From Paraclostridium sordellii (GTDB lineage: Bacteria; Bacillota; Clostridia; Peptostreptococcales; Peptostreptococcaceae), in assembly GCF_000953675.1 (NCBI RefSeq), contig NZ_LN679998.1, positions 1,843,963 to 1,907,962 on the forward strand: a DNA stretch of 64,000 nucleotides, written 5' to 3'. Under the pieces are notes generated by a model, which ran no database searches, was not told where the DNA came from, and worked only from the letters and a program-made list of their open reading frames with translations. The stretch's first letter is position 1. Each line of letters starts with the position of its first letter. The translations under genes and the position numbers were made by a program. Shown here piece by piece: positions 13,967 to 23,772 of the stretch.

Positions 13967-14010
13967 AAATAGATACATTTAAATGTATCTATTTTTATTT
14001 TATGAATAAG
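13951..14010. terminator. 60-bp perfect palindrome, bidirectional terminator
   Basis: Bases 13951-13980 are the exact reverse complement of 13981-14010 with no spacer. The core stem AGATACATTT is flanked by A/T tracts. It covers the last codons and stop of the AraC-family gene and serves the convergent kinase gene. Confidence 0.85.
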
Positions 14011-14017
14011 TTAAAAT

Positions 14018-14524
14018 TTAATTATTTATTATATTTTTTATATTTTCAACTATTTCACCTATACTTTTATTAACTGTATCTATTTTTAAGGTATTCATAT
14101 TTTTATATAATTTCAACTTATCTAAGCTTCTTTTTATATTATCTTCATCTCTAATTCCAGATTTGATATCTTTTTTTATCCTTTTTACTAAAGTATCTTC
14201 ATCACAAATTAAAGTTATTTTATATAAATCAATTTTATCCATATTTATTTTGTATAATATAGAATCCATTATTTCATCTGTATGAATTACCCAGTTTAAT
14301 ATTATATGCTTAGATTTGGAATTTTTAATAAAATTATTAATTAAATAGGTTATATTATCTATTACCATATATTTATTTTCACTTGTAACCTCAAAAGGAT
14401 TCATCATCCAACAATTATCTCCATCTAACCAAAATGAATTATCTAGTTGTTTATACAAAGCTTTACTTACACTTGTTTTACCTACACCCATAACTCCATT
14501 TATTATAATTAGTTTTTTTCTCAT
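14018..14524 (-). CDS. Small P-loop nucleotide kinase-like protein
   Basis: 168-residue cytoplasmic protein with Walker A GVMGVGKTS at residues 10-18, followed by LDGDNCW, a lid-like stretch VKRIKKDIKSGIRDEDN and a C-terminal helix. This matches the AAA_18/shikimate- or gluconate-kinase-like fold, but no motif identifies the phosphate acceptor. It is transcribed alone, ATG preceded by GGGGAG, and shares a terminator with the upstream convergent regulator. It could be a phosphotransferase for a small metabolite or an antibiotic; I cannot choose between them. Confidence 0.65.
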   Translation of the reverse strand: MRKKLIIINGVMGVGKTSVSKALYKQLDNSFWLDGDNCWMMNPFEVTSENKYMVIDNITYLINNFIKNSKSKHIILNWVIHTDEIMDSILYKINMDKIDLYKITLICDEDTLVKRIKKDIKSGIRDEDNIKRSLDKLKLYKNMNTLKIDTVNKSIGEIVENIKNIINN

Positions 14525-14663
14525 ACTTCTCCCCTTTTATTTTAAATTAAAGTATTTTTATTATGTAAAAACATAAATTTAATATTTACCTTTAATTATA
14601 TAATTAACTTTAATATGTATAAATAAATTTAGATTATTAAAATATATTTTTCATAGACAACAT

Positions 14664-14699
14664 AAAAAGAGAGCGAATAATATTATTCGCCCTCTTTTT
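14664..14699 (-). terminator. Terminator after the FUSC-family gene
   Basis: GC-rich hairpin GAGAGCGAATAAT against ATTATTCGCCCTC with A5 and T5 flanks, about 75 bp past the stop. Confidence 0.8.
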
Positions 14700-14771
14700 C
14701 ATTTGTCAAATACAAAACAATCTACACATTATAATTTTATAATACCCTCTTAGATATACTTAAAACATGTT

Positions 14772-16622
14772 CTATGCATAAGATTTTGTATCTTCATTGT
14801 TTTCTAATATATATAATAAATTTTTGTAAACTATTTTATTATCTTTATCATTAGAAGAATTTATATTATCAATAACCATATCTTTAGCTTTTTCTAATGT
14901 AATTGCATTTTCTGGATTAGTTATAACAGATTCAACATCATATTTATCTTTTGTAGATTTTAACTTTAAATATAAACTATACATATTAGACATCATAATT
15001 TTTTTATCTCTTAATAAATTATTATGGTTTGAATCTTTAACTAAATCTTGCATTGATATAATTTTGTCTTCTATTAAAGTTGATATTAGCACTAAATTTT
15101 TAACTTTGTGTAAGTTACTTTGATCTTTAACACAAAGTTGGATTTCTAAAGACATTTCTGATATAACCTCTTTATACATATTTATTAAAGATTTATATCC
15201 ATTTTTAGCATTGTATGGAAGTATTAATTTGTTTATTATTAAAGCAATAAACATACCTAAAATAACAAATAAAAATCTATTTAATATAAATATTTGAGGA
15301 GGCCCAAAAGCACAAATAGCACCTATTGCAGATATAGTATTACATATCATTAAATCTCTGTAATCCTTAGTATAAGAACTAGTGTATCCCGCTAAAATTA
15401 TAATAATTCCTCGTATACTTTTTTCTTTAAATATAGAAAATAGAATAAATACAATAAAACAACCTACTATAGTTCCGACTATTCTCTTCTTTGATTTTGT
15501 GATACACATTTCAGAGTACGGTTGAATAAGAGCAAATACAGTAAACATTATCCATCTTCCTTCACTTAAATGGAAAAAATCTTTTATAAACCCGGCTATA
15601 GCTATACCTAACCCAACCTTAAATGCATAAGTAAATCTTGTAGAATTTGTATTAAAATTTCTTTTATATACTGATAGTTTTTTAAATTCTTTTGGAACAT
15701 CTAGCTTATCTTCTAAATTCATTTTTATTTCGTTTTGTCTATAATCTTGAAAGCTATCATATATACTTTCTATTGAGTCATAAAATTCATATAGGTTTAT
15801 ACAATCTAAGTTATCATAAGAAATGGGATTTTCTATTGAGTTCTCACTTATATATAAGTTTAATTTTTTTAATTCTATATACATTTTATCTAAAGAATCC
15901 TCATTTACCAAATCATTATTATTCTTATAGTTATTTAATAATATGGAAATTCTCTCAAAATTAAATAGTATATTTAAAATACTTACTCCCTTTGGAGTTA
16001 TAAAAAAATCTTCTTTTCTGTTGTCATAAAGTATTTTCTTTAATGTTTTTATTGATGTATCAATTTTTGAATCAATATTAGTTAAATTAAAATCATTATT
16101 TTTTATAAGTTCAACTTTTTTTAATATATCATTACTTATACTACTTAATAACTTATTACTAGATTTTTCTAGTTTATTTTTATTTACAATTAACTGAGCT
16201 ACTATTATAATCACTGCTCCACTTATTAAGGCTATCATCCTCATTGGAAGTTGGTCTATAGTTACAGGAGTACTTACCATAAATAAATACTGTAATCCAA
16301 ATGCCACGTAAAGTGGACTTCTTAAATCATAACTAAATATATAACCAACTATAAATATTGCTAAAAAGTTACATAATATTCCTAAGAATATATTTTGTAC
16401 TGATAAAAACGCTAGTATGCCTAAAAGCACATTAATGAATATAAATTTAAGCATATTTTTTATTGGGGATATAGTTAAATCTCTTTCAAGAAGCATAAGC
16501 ATTGCAGTTATTACCGTAACTCCTATTAGAGTATTTTCACTTCCAAAACCCGATATAAATAAGTTTATAAATACTAGAATAAATATAAACAATAGAGTTT
16601 TTGATAAAATTAATTTTTTCAT
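14772..16622 (-). CDS. FUSC-family (fusaric acid resistance/aromatic acid exporter-like) membrane protein
   Basis: 616 residues with a duplicated membrane architecture: about six hydrophobic segments in residues 5-160, a soluble helical region (about 165-320), then a second membrane block (about 335-465) and a cytoplasmic helical tail. The second block has KVGLGIAIAGFI and GRWIMFTVFALIQPYSE followed by KKRIVGTIVGC, typical of the FUSC/ArAE family of putative effluxers. AAGGAG precedes the ATG. It is monocistronic with its own terminator. Substrate is not visible from sequence. Confidence 0.8.
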   Translation of the reverse strand: MKKLILSKTLLFIFILVFINLFISGFGSENTLIGVTVITAMLMLLERDLTISPIKNMLKFIFINVLLGILAFLSVQNIFLGILCNFLAIFIVGYIFSYDLRSPLYVAFGLQYLFMVSTPVTIDQLPMRMIALISGAVIIIVAQLIVNKNKLEKSSNKLLSSISNDILKKVELIKNNDFNLTNIDSKIDTSIKTLKKILYDNRKEDFFITPKGVSILNILFNFERISILLNNYKNNNDLVNEDSLDKMYIELKKLNLYISENSIENPISYDNLDCINLYEFYDSIESIYDSFQDYRQNEIKMNLEDKLDVPKEFKKLSVYKRNFNTNSTRFTYAFKVGLGIAIAGFIKDFFHLSEGRWIMFTVFALIQPYSEMCITKSKKRIVGTIVGCFIVFILFSIFKEKSIRGIIIILAGYTSSYTKDYRDLMICNTISAIGAICAFGPPQIFILNRFLFVILGMFIALIINKLILPYNAKNGYKSLINMYKEVISEMSLEIQLCVKDQSNLHKVKNLVLISTLIEDKIISMQDLVKDSNHNNLLRDKKIMMSNMYSLYLKLKSTKDKYDVESVITNPENAITLEKAKDMVIDNINSSNDKDNKIVYKNLLYILENNEDTKSYA

Positions 16623-16819
16623 TATATTCTCCTTATTTTAATAAATGTTTCATTTGACGATAATACTAATTCTATCAGATTTGAATTTTTATTCAAATTT
16701 CGCAATGTTCATGTTCCTACATATATTTTATTTTTTTTATAATTAAAATGTCGAAAATATACAGAATTTTTAAGTTTTATTTTAAAAATCGTTTGTTATC
16801 TACCATATATTATTTATAA

Positions 16820-16869
16820 AATTAAAAAAATATCTATCTAAAAATTTTTAGATAGATATTTTTTTAATT
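16820..16869 (-). terminator. 50-bp perfect palindromic terminator
   Basis: Exact palindrome centred at 16844/16845 (core TATCTATCTAAAAA) with A/T tracts. It includes the stop codon of the AI-2E family gene. Confidence 0.8.
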
Positions 16870-18039
16870 ATTTTTCTTTTTATAATCATTTGTATTAATA
16901 GGTAAACTTTTTTTATCTAATTTATCTTCTATTACTTCCTTAATAACAGAATATATTATAGCAAATAAAGGAACCCCTATTATCATACCAACTAAACCTA
17001 AAAACTTTCCTGCAACTAATAATGAGAATAATATCCAAAAAGCCGATATACCGATAGAATCACCTAATATTTTAGGTCCTATTATATTACCATCTAATTG
17101 TTGAATAACTATAATTATAAGTATGAACCATAAAGCTTTTACTGGAGATACAAATAATATTATTATAGTTGCTGGTATTGCTCCAAAAAATGGACCAAAA
17201 AATGGAATAATATTAGTTATACCTATAATAACTGATATTAATAGTACGTATGGCATTTTAAATATAGTCAGTACTATAAATGTTAATACTCCAATTATAG
17301 CAGAATCTATAATTTTACCACTTAAAAACTTCCCAAATGTATCATTACTTCTTTCTCCCAACTCTAATATTCTTTTTGCATGTTTTTCATTAAATAAAGC
17401 CCATACCATTTTTCTACTTAACGCACAAAAATTCTCTTTATCAATAAGTAAATAAATAGAAACAATAAGCCCTAAAAGTATATTCCATACACTAGAAGCA
17501 ACTATTCTTAATGCTTCACCTAGTACAGGAATTAAACCTGCTGCAAGACCTATTATATAATTGATAAAATCAGTAAGCTTATTAACTGCTAAATTTAAAT
17601 ACTCTTGATCTACATTTAAGTCTTTTGTATGTGTAGCTATAAGATCAGATAAGTTTGTTACATATGTTGGAATATCATTAACTAATCCCATAATACTTTC
17701 TGCTAATTGTGGTAATACAAACTGTATAAATAGTGCTATTAGGATAAAGGCCACTAAGTAAGTAGCTAAAAGCCCTAATGCTCTTTTACTCTTAGGCTTA
17801 AGATTTTTAAATTTATTCTTACTAAGTAATTTGTCCTCAACAAATACTAGTATAAAATTTAATAAATAAGCTAATACGCCTCCTATTATAAATGGCTGCA
17901 ATATAGAAATTATTTCACTTATTTTTCCTGCAAATACACTTGTATCCCAAACAATACGATAGAAAATGATACTACAGCAAATAACTATAAATGAATACAG
18001 AGATATGGTTGTATATTTACTGTTCCAATCTACTTTCAT
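16864..18039 (-). CDS. AI-2E family transporter (PerM/YdiK/YtvI type)
   Basis: 391-residue membrane protein with about eight hydrophobic segments. The C-terminal half carries the family's conserved GITNIIPFFGPFFGAIPA and LDGNIIGPKILGDSIG blocks. Members export autoinducer-2 or act as Na+/H+ antiporters, so the substrate is open. I moved the start to the ATG at 18039 (MKVDWNSK) because GGGAGG lies 6 bases upstream; the open frame extends 16 codons further without a good site. It is monocistronic. Confidence 0.85.
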   Translation of the reverse strand: MKVDWNSKYTTISLYSFIVICCSIIFYRIVWDTSVFAGKISEIISILQPFIIGGVLAYLLNFILVFVEDKLLSKNKFKNLKPKSKRALGLLATYLVAFILIALFIQFVLPQLAESIMGLVNDIPTYVTNLSDLIATHTKDLNVDQEYLNLAVNKLTDFINYIIGLAAGLIPVLGEALRIVASSVWNILLGLIVSIYLLIDKENFCALSRKMVWALFNEKHAKRILELGERSNDTFGKFLSGKIIDSAIIGVLTFIVLTIFKMPYVLLISVIIGITNIIPFFGPFFGAIPATIIILFVSPVKALWFILIIIVIQQLDGNIIGPKILGDSIGISAFWILFSLLVAGKFLGLVGMIIGVPLFAIIYSVIKEVIEDKLDKKSLPINTNDYKKKNN

Positions 18040-18472
18040 TTTTTCCTCCCATGTAATTGTAAATTCATATCGTTTAATTATAAACACTAAATGGTATTAA
18101 GTGTCAATAGTTTAGGAAATAAATTAATTTAAAGTTTAAATAAATACTTAATACTAATTTATATTTTACATGTATTATATCAAGTTTATTCAAAAACTTT
18201 CTAAAATAGATTATTTTAAACTAGCGAAAATAAAAACTTACTTTTTTGTATTTTGTATTTAATTTTTTAGTTAATGCATATTAATAATTATTTCTTATAA
18301 AAACGCCAGTTTTTTCTTTAATTTCATTTTATTCTGAATTAAATTATTTTTAAATATTCATTTAAGCATATTTACCAAATTTTTTTTAATATCAAAATTT
18401 TTAAACTTAAGATTTTCATGTTTATATTTATATATTTAAAGGGTATATTATGCTGTGAGGAGATGATATTGT
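18040..18472. other. Intergenic region, 433 bp
   Basis: Very AT-rich divergent region. Apart from the sigma-B-like boxes near its right end and the two flanking ribosome binding sites, I see no gene, RNA motif or repeat. Confidence 0.6.
18419..18447 (+). promoter_or_regulatory. Sigma-B-like promoter of the HdeD-like gene
   Basis: TGTTT (18419-18423), 17-bp spacer, GGGTATA (18441-18447). This fits the pattern reported for clostridial sigma-B (WGWTT, 13-17 bp, KGGTAWA) and Bacillus GGGTAT -10 boxes. It ends about 25 bp upstream of the start codon. Confidence 0.45.
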
Positions 18473-18973
18473 ATGAAAAAAGATTCAAATTTAGAAACAA
18501 CATTAATTTTAGAAGGGATTTTATTTGGTATAGTAGGTATTTTATTTTTTATAAACCCAATAGAGTCTTACTTTAGTTTTACAACTGTAGCCGGTATATT
18601 ACTTATAATAGCTGGTATATTTACAATTGTAAGAGCATTTAAAACTACAGAAAAAGCATACTATATATTCAGCGGGATTATAAATATTTTATTTGGGCTT
18701 ATTGTTTGGTTTGCACCTATATCTACTACAGAAACATTAATTTTATTCTATGGTATATGGGCTGTAATAAGAGGTATTTATCTATTTATAATATCAATTA
18801 AAAGAAAAAAAATTGGATTTAATTTTAATACTTTGTATAATGTTTTACTTATAGTTCTTGGGCTATTAATTCTTGCAAATCCAATAGTAACATTACTAGC
18901 AACTCCATACATAATAGGTATATACTTTATAGTATCTGCTATATGTGAGATTTATTTAGGGTTTGAAGTTTAA
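18473..18973 (+). CDS. HdeD/DUF308-family membrane protein
   Basis: 166 residues with six regularly spaced hydrophobic hairpins: three repeats of the DUF308 unit, each with an LxGILFGIVGILFFINP-like or ILFGLIVWFAP-like pattern. The family includes E. coli HdeD, linked to acid resistance at high cell density. GAGGAGATGATATT lies before the ATG. The upstream boxes resemble a general-stress promoter, consistent with a stress role. It ends in a terminator shared with the convergent gene. Confidence 0.8.
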   Translation: MKKDSNLETTLILEGILFGIVGILFFINPIESYFSFTTVAGILLIIAGIFTIVRAFKTTEKAYYIFSGIINILFGLIVWFAPISTTETLILFYGIWAVIRGIYLFIISIKRKKIGFNFNTLYNVLLIVLGLLILANPIVTLLATPYIIGIYFIVSAICEIYLGFEV

Positions 18974-18999
18974 TAAAATATTTATAATCAAATAAAAGA

Positions 19000-19026
19000 G
19001 GTGAACTTTTTAAGTTCACCTTTTTT
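19000..19026. terminator. Bidirectional terminator between convergent genes
   Basis: GGTGAACTT (19000-19008) pairs with AAGTTCACC (19012-19020), followed by T6. It overlaps the stop of the minus-strand gene at 19025. Confidence 0.8.
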
Positions 19027-19579
19027 ATTTATTATTTTCATTAGAATCTATCATAGATTCTATCATAGCCAATTGTTTTTTTGAATAGTCTATCTTTATA
19101 TTTAATTTATTTAATTTAGCTTCCATGGATTTTTTAATTTTCTCATCTGTTGTATTTTCCATGTCACTTAGTATTTTACTATATAAATCTTCTAATGCAC
19201 TTATTCTCAATTTCATTTTATCATATACAGCTTGAGGATCATTCTTTAATTCTAAAACTTTTCTTTCGTTAGATGAAATCATTTTAAAATAAACAAAATA
19301 TATTAAAAGCATAACACTTAAATTAAATGTTACATTATTACCATTTTGAGTTAACAAACTTACTAATTCAATAGATATAAAGTTAAATAGTAATAATCTA
19401 CTTAAAATTCTTTGATTTTCTCTAGAATAATGCTCCCTTTTATTTTTCATAAACTTAAAAGGTATTAATACTGTTAGAATAGGTGTTAAAAATAATACTT
19501 CTCTCTCAAAAATAGCATATATGATACTAAACACCATTATAAACGATATTGTTCGTTTCATTGAGTTGCTTTGTTTCAT
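19025..19579 (-). CDS. Unrecognised membrane protein with C-terminal coiled coil
   Basis: 184 residues. Residues about 10-45 contain two closely spaced hydrophobic segments and about 68-105 two more (LLLFNFISIELVSLL, VMLLIYFVYFKM). The remaining 75 residues are charged helix with heptad-like leucines (LRISALEDLYSKILSDMEN, MEAKLNKLNIKIDYSKKQ). I do not recognise the family. GGAGAG precedes the ATG. It is monocistronic; a scaffold or envelope role is only a guess. Confidence 0.6.
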   Translation of the reverse strand: MKQSNSMKRTISFIMVFSIIYAIFEREVLFLTPILTVLIPFKFMKNKREHYSRENQRILSRLLLFNFISIELVSLLTQNGNNVTFNLSVMLLIYFVYFKMISSNERKVLELKNDPQAVYDKMKLRISALEDLYSKILSDMENTTDEKIKKSMEAKLNKLNIKIDYSKKQLAMIESMIDSNENNK

Positions 19580-19812
19580 TTTTTAGCTCTCCTTTTTATC
19601 TTTATAATAATATCAGTTTATAAATATTTTATATTAAAATAATATTTATATAATACCATATATTATACAAAAAATAAATTTAAATTTCCCAATAATATAT
19701 TCAATTTTTATTTAATATATAAAATATATTCGTTAAATCTAATAAAAACTATTTAAGTTTAAATTTATAAAATTTTATACGATATTAGAAAGAGCTATGT
19801 AATATATTAATT

Positions 19813-20229
19813 TTATTTCTGTAGTAGCTCCTTTATATCTCTAAGTAATAAAACCTCTTCACTAACTTTATTTAAATTTTCTTCTTTAGTAGTTGATACC
19901 TCTTTGTCATTTGTACTTTTTAATTTTATTAGGGCTTTAATAAATAAAAAAATACAAAATGATATTATTAAAAAATTTACAGATGTTTGTATAAAATTAC
20001 CTATATTCAAGGTAACTGATGGATTTTTTCCAACAGCTTCCTTTAAAACTATTTTATATTCAGAAAAATTTATCCCACCAGTTAATATACCTACTATAGG
20101 CATGATTATATCATTAACTAAAGATGTAACTATTTTAGAGAATGCCCCTCCTACAACAACCCCAACTGCAAGATCTAATATATTGCCTTTTACAGCAAAT
20201 TCCTTAAATTCTTTTATCATTTTTTTCAT
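19813..20229 (-). CDS. mscL: Large-conductance mechanosensitive channel MscL
   Basis: 138 residues, the usual length of this homopentameric emergency release channel. The N-terminal amphipathic helix and first transmembrane segment carry FKEFAVKGNILDLAVGVVVGGAFSKIVTSLV and the conserved IIMPIVG motif. The second transmembrane segment is at about 80-102, and the C-terminal cytoplasmic helix has LLLRDIKELL. GGAG is 9 bases before the ATG. It is monocistronic. Confidence 0.97.
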   Translation of the reverse strand: MKKMIKEFKEFAVKGNILDLAVGVVVGGAFSKIVTSLVNDIIMPIVGILTGGINFSEYKIVLKEAVGKNPSVTLNIGNFIQTSVNFLIISFCIFLFIKALIKLKSTNDKEVSTTKEENLNKVSEEVLLLRDIKELLQK

Positions 20230-20310
20230 TGGTTGATACTCCTTTTATAATTATGAATTAAATTATCTAGTTTTAATAAAAAATTACCATTATATATTAT
20301 GATTTCAAGA

Positions 20311-20357
20311 ATCCTATAATTTATAACATTTTTTATGCTATAAACTATAGGATTTTT
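20311..20357 (-). terminator. Second hairpin of a tandem terminator
   Basis: 15-bp arms with one mismatch (ATCCTATAATTTATA at 20311-20325 against 20339-20353), downstream of the pepP terminator on the minus strand. It may be a back-up terminator or part of the mscL leader. Confidence 0.45.
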
Positions 20358-20367
20358 AATTAAAAAA

Positions 20368-20404
20368 CTCTCAAGTATAATTTTTAACTACACTTGAGAG
20401 TTTT
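20368..20404 (-). terminator. Terminator after pepP
   Basis: CTCTCAAGT (20368-20376) pairs with ACTTGAGAG (20392-20400), with A/T tracts on both sides, directly at the pepP stop. Confidence 0.8.
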
Positions 20405-20406
20405 TA

Positions 20407-21633
20407 TCAATTCATTAAATTTTCTATATCATCTATCTCTATAGGTATATGCTTAGATAAATTAATACATCCATCTTCAACTATTAATAAATCATTTTCA
20501 AGTCTTATACCTATACCTTCTTCTTCTATATAAAGTCCTGGTTCATTGGTTATTATTGCTCCTTTTTCCAGCTTATTATCAGCACTCCAAACATCATGAG
20601 TATCAAGACCTAAAGAATGACTTACTGAATGGAAATAATATTTAGATAATTCTTCTTCTTTATCAATAAGTCCTATATCCATACATCCTTTTGATAATAC
20701 TTTTTTAGCAACATCATTTAAATCTTTTAATGTCAATCCTGGTTTAGCTTCTTCTTCTACAGCTTTTAAAGCTGATAATACTATAGAATATATTTGTTTT
20801 TGTCTATCTGTAAACTTACCATTAACAGGAATAGTTCTTGATATATCAGCACAGTAATAATCAAATTCTGCTCCTAGGTCAAATAGTATTAAATCTCCAT
20901 CTTTCATAACCTGATTATTATCTTCATAGTGAAGTACTGTAGCATTTTTTCCTGAAGCACAAATAGTATTAAATGCATGACTAGAAGCTCCTAATCTTTT
21001 TATTTCAAAATCAAAATATGCTTCAACTTCATATTCATGCATATTAGGTTTAATATTTTTAGCCATAGCTTCTATACCACTTTTAGTTATATCTATAGCT
21101 TTTTTTATTTTCTCCAATTCATAATCGTTTTTAACAGTTCTAAGCTTAATTATTTTAGGATATATATTTTTAATTTTTAAATATGGATACTTAGTTCTTA
21201 ATATGTTTGCCATATCTTGAGGTTGTGTTGATGGAATATCCATAGATTGTCTTTCAAGGTCAAGGTATATTTTATTTATGCCTAATCTATTTATATATGA
21301 TGAAACTATGCTGTCAAATTCGTCTAAGTATTTAATAGTTTTTATTTTGCTTACTTCACTTGCTTCATTTTTACTTATAGCTCTTCCTATCCATTTTGCC
21401 ATAAGTTCATCTTCTCTTTGAACAAATATAGTTTCAACTACTTCTTTTTCTGTCTTTAATATAGTTAATATAACCTTAGTATCATTTATTCCCGTTAAAT
21501 AATAAAAATTTCTATTTGGCGTAAATTTATACTTTTGATCCGCACTTCTATAAGGTGCATCACCTGCAAACATTATAAGAAGTGAGTTTTCTTTCATATT
21601 ATTAACTAAATTTTTACGGTTTGATTCAAACAT
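20407..21633 (-). CDS. pepP: Xaa-Pro aminopeptidase (aminopeptidase P, M24 family)
   Basis: Cytoplasmic dimanganese peptidase that removes the N-terminal residue from X-Pro peptides. At 408 residues it is full length. It has an N-terminal AMP_N domain (about 1-135) and a C-terminal pita-bread domain with all five metal ligands: Asp252, Asp263, His339, Glu364 (NEPG) and Glu379 (RLEND). His335 and His346 flank the site as in E. coli PepP. It is monocistronic with a tandem terminator. The ATG is preceded by a GGGGG run. Confidence 0.93.
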   Translation of the reverse strand: MFESNRKNLVNNMKENSLLIMFAGDAPYRSADQKYKFTPNRNFYYLTGINDTKVILTILKTEKEVVETIFVQREDELMAKWIGRAISKNEASEVSKIKTIKYLDEFDSIVSSYINRLGINKIYLDLERQSMDIPSTQPQDMANILRTKYPYLKIKNIYPKIIKLRTVKNDYELEKIKKAIDITKSGIEAMAKNIKPNMHEYEVEAYFDFEIKRLGASSHAFNTICASGKNATVLHYEDNNQVMKDGDLILFDLGAEFDYYCADISRTIPVNGKFTDRQKQIYSIVLSALKAVEEEAKPGLTLKDLNDVAKKVLSKGCMDIGLIDKEEELSKYYFHSVSHSLGLDTHDVWSADNKLEKGAIITNEPGLYIEEEGIGIRLENDLLIVEDGCINLSKHIPIEIDDIENLMN

Positions 21634-21707
21634 ATCACTACCCCCTTATTAATTTATCTCCTATTACAATTATAGCACTTTTATTCTTATATACGATTAT
21701 AATTACG

Positions 21708-21759
21708 AAGATAAGTAAAAATCACTCTAAATTAATCTAGAGTGATTTTTACTTATCTT
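21708..21759 (-). terminator. Terminator with 22-bp arms after the BceB-like gene
   Basis: 21708-21729 and 21738-21759 are exact reverse complements around an 8-bp loop. It abuts the stop codon at 21760. Confidence 0.8.
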
Positions 21760-23772
21760 TTATGAACTTTTTACTATATTCTTATATCCTGTATAAGTTG
21801 CATAAAAATATCCTATATATATTATCAAAAATATTATAGCTGTCATTAATGAAGACCCGCCTATATCTGGTTTATCATACATAGCTATAAATTCACTAAC
21901 TACTTTTATCCCTATAATAGAATGTATAAAAGCAAGTGATACTGGCAAACTAAAATATATTAAAGTTTGGACAAATATACTTTTATTTATCATCTTATCA
22001 TTTGCTCCTATCTTCTTAAGAGCTTTATATCTATCTATACTCTCACTAGCTTCTGATAGTTGTTGAAGAGCTAAAACTGCCATACTAGATATTAAAAAGA
22101 CTATTCCCAAATATATTACTGAAAATAATATTATAGTAACCGACCCTTTATTATTTGCATATATCTCTTCTTTAGTAGATCCATTTATAAATCCGAACTT
22201 ATCATAAGATAATTTATTCTCTTTATATTTTTTAAATAATTTGGAGAACTTTTCTTCTGAATTTTTATAATCATCTTTAAAGTTAATATTTAAGTTAGAT
22301 GATTGAATCGGTAAATTATTAGTCAAATTATCCTCAACTACTAAAGTTAAAAAATTGTCTGCTATACCTGTGGAATGAAGAGCCTCTGTTAAAACTTTTT
22401 TGTTTTGTATAGTATAATTTTCTCCATTTATTTTTATATCATTGTTTCTTTTCAAAAACTTATCTACTATATTTAATATAGTATTGTTATTTGACATTAA
22501 TATAATTTTATTGTTTTCTAAATCAACTGAATTTTTACCATCTAATTTTCTTATATTATTATAATCTGAGATTTTTATAAATTCTATATTTTGTTTAACT
22601 ATTGTATTTAATGTTTTTCTATCTGATTTAGTTATATCTTTTTCAAATATATCATTTAGTGTAAGATTTGAATTATAGATATCATAGTATACATATGCAT
22701 CTGATTTATCAAATTTAAAATCAAGAGCATCTAAAGCATCTTTTATACTTTGTATCTTCTCACCTTTAGTTACATACATAATTGCACTTGCATCAAAAGG
22801 TGTAGTATTTTTCAAGCTACTTTCTAAGGCATTTTTAAAGCTTATACCTGTGGATAATATCCCTATAGTTAAAAATAACATCAAACATATTACTGATATA
22901 GATATAAAGTTTGTATTAATTTTACTATTTAATTGTTTAACTATAAAAATATTTAAATCTTTAAAATAAATATTTTTATTCTTTTTAACTATATAAAGTA
23001 AAGATCCTGCCAAGCTATAGAAAAATAGTACTGTACTTATAATACCAAAAACTATCGATACAATAAATTTAGGATTTTTTATATCTAATCCTACATCGAT
23101 AACAAATTTATAAGAAAATCCTAAAGTTAAAATACATAATATAAAAGTTATTAAATATACTAATGGATTCTTAAGTTTTATACTTTCATTTTTATGGTTT
23201 GCTGTCAATAAATCTATTATTTTATATTTAGATATTACTACACTATTAAATATCATAACTAGTAAAAATATTATTCCAAAGTAAATTATAGTTTTCATAA
23301 TTGCACTTGTTGAAATCATAAATTTATACTCACTCATATTTATATCAAATAAATTAGATGTAAATGCCGATAATCCTTGGCTAATAATAAATCCAATTAA
23401 CATACCACTAATTAACGAAGCAATTCCTACTATAATCGTTTCAAGCACTAAAATTTTAGATATTTTAGATTTACCCATACCTAGTGTCATATATATACCT
23501 AGTTCTTTTTTGCGTTTTTTTATTAGAAAATTATTGGCATACAATATTAAACTTCCTAATATAACAGAAACAAATATAGATAATACTCCTATTAAATCCG
23601 ATAATATATCAATATAACTAGCCGTTGACTTATTTAATTCAAGTAAAGCTTTTTGGGATTCTATAGAGTTAAAACTGTAAAATACACTAACTGCAAGTGT
23701 TAAGGTTAAAAAATATATACTATAATCTTTAAAGCTTTTTTTTACATTTCCAAAAGCAATTTTAAAATACAT
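21760..23772 (-). CDS. BceB-type ABC transporter permease
   Basis: About 670 residues with ten predicted membrane segments and FtsX-like ends. The large extracellular domain between segments 7 and 8 (roughly 310-530) is the feature that separates BceB/VraG permeases from other FtsX proteins. The family protects against or senses cell-wall peptide antibiotics such as bacitracin. The open frame starts at 23778, but GGAGG is only 2 bases from that ATG and 8 from the next, so I prefer 23772. It overlaps the ATPase gene. No BceRS pair is adjacent; a BceS-like kinase lies at 31.2 kb. Confidence 0.85.
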   Translation of the reverse strand: MYFKIAFGNVKKSFKDYSIYFLTLTLAVSVFYSFNSIESQKALLELNKSTASYIDILSDLIGVLSIFVSVILGSLILYANNFLIKKRKKELGIYMTLGMGKSKISKILVLETIIVGIASLISGMLIGFIISQGLSAFTSNLFDINMSEYKFMISTSAIMKTIIYFGIIFLLVMIFNSVVISKYKIIDLLTANHKNESIKLKNPLVYLITFILCILTLGFSYKFVIDVGLDIKNPKFIVSIVFGIISTVLFFYSLAGSLLYIVKKNKNIYFKDLNIFIVKQLNSKINTNFISISVICLMLFLTIGILSTGISFKNALESSLKNTTPFDASAIMYVTKGEKIQSIKDALDALDFKFDKSDAYVYYDIYNSNLTLNDIFEKDITKSDRKTLNTIVKQNIEFIKISDYNNIRKLDGKNSVDLENNKIILMSNNNTILNIVDKFLKRNNDIKINGENYTIQNKKVLTEALHSTGIADNFLTLVVEDNLTNNLPIQSSNLNINFKDDYKNSEEKFSKLFKKYKENKLSYDKFGFINGSTKEEIYANNKGSVTIILFSVIYLGIVFLISSMAVLALQQLSEASESIDRYKALKKIGANDKMINKSIFVQTLIYFSLPVSLAFIHSIIGIKVVSEFIAMYDKPDIGGSSLMTAIIFLIIYIGYFYATYTGYKNIVKSS

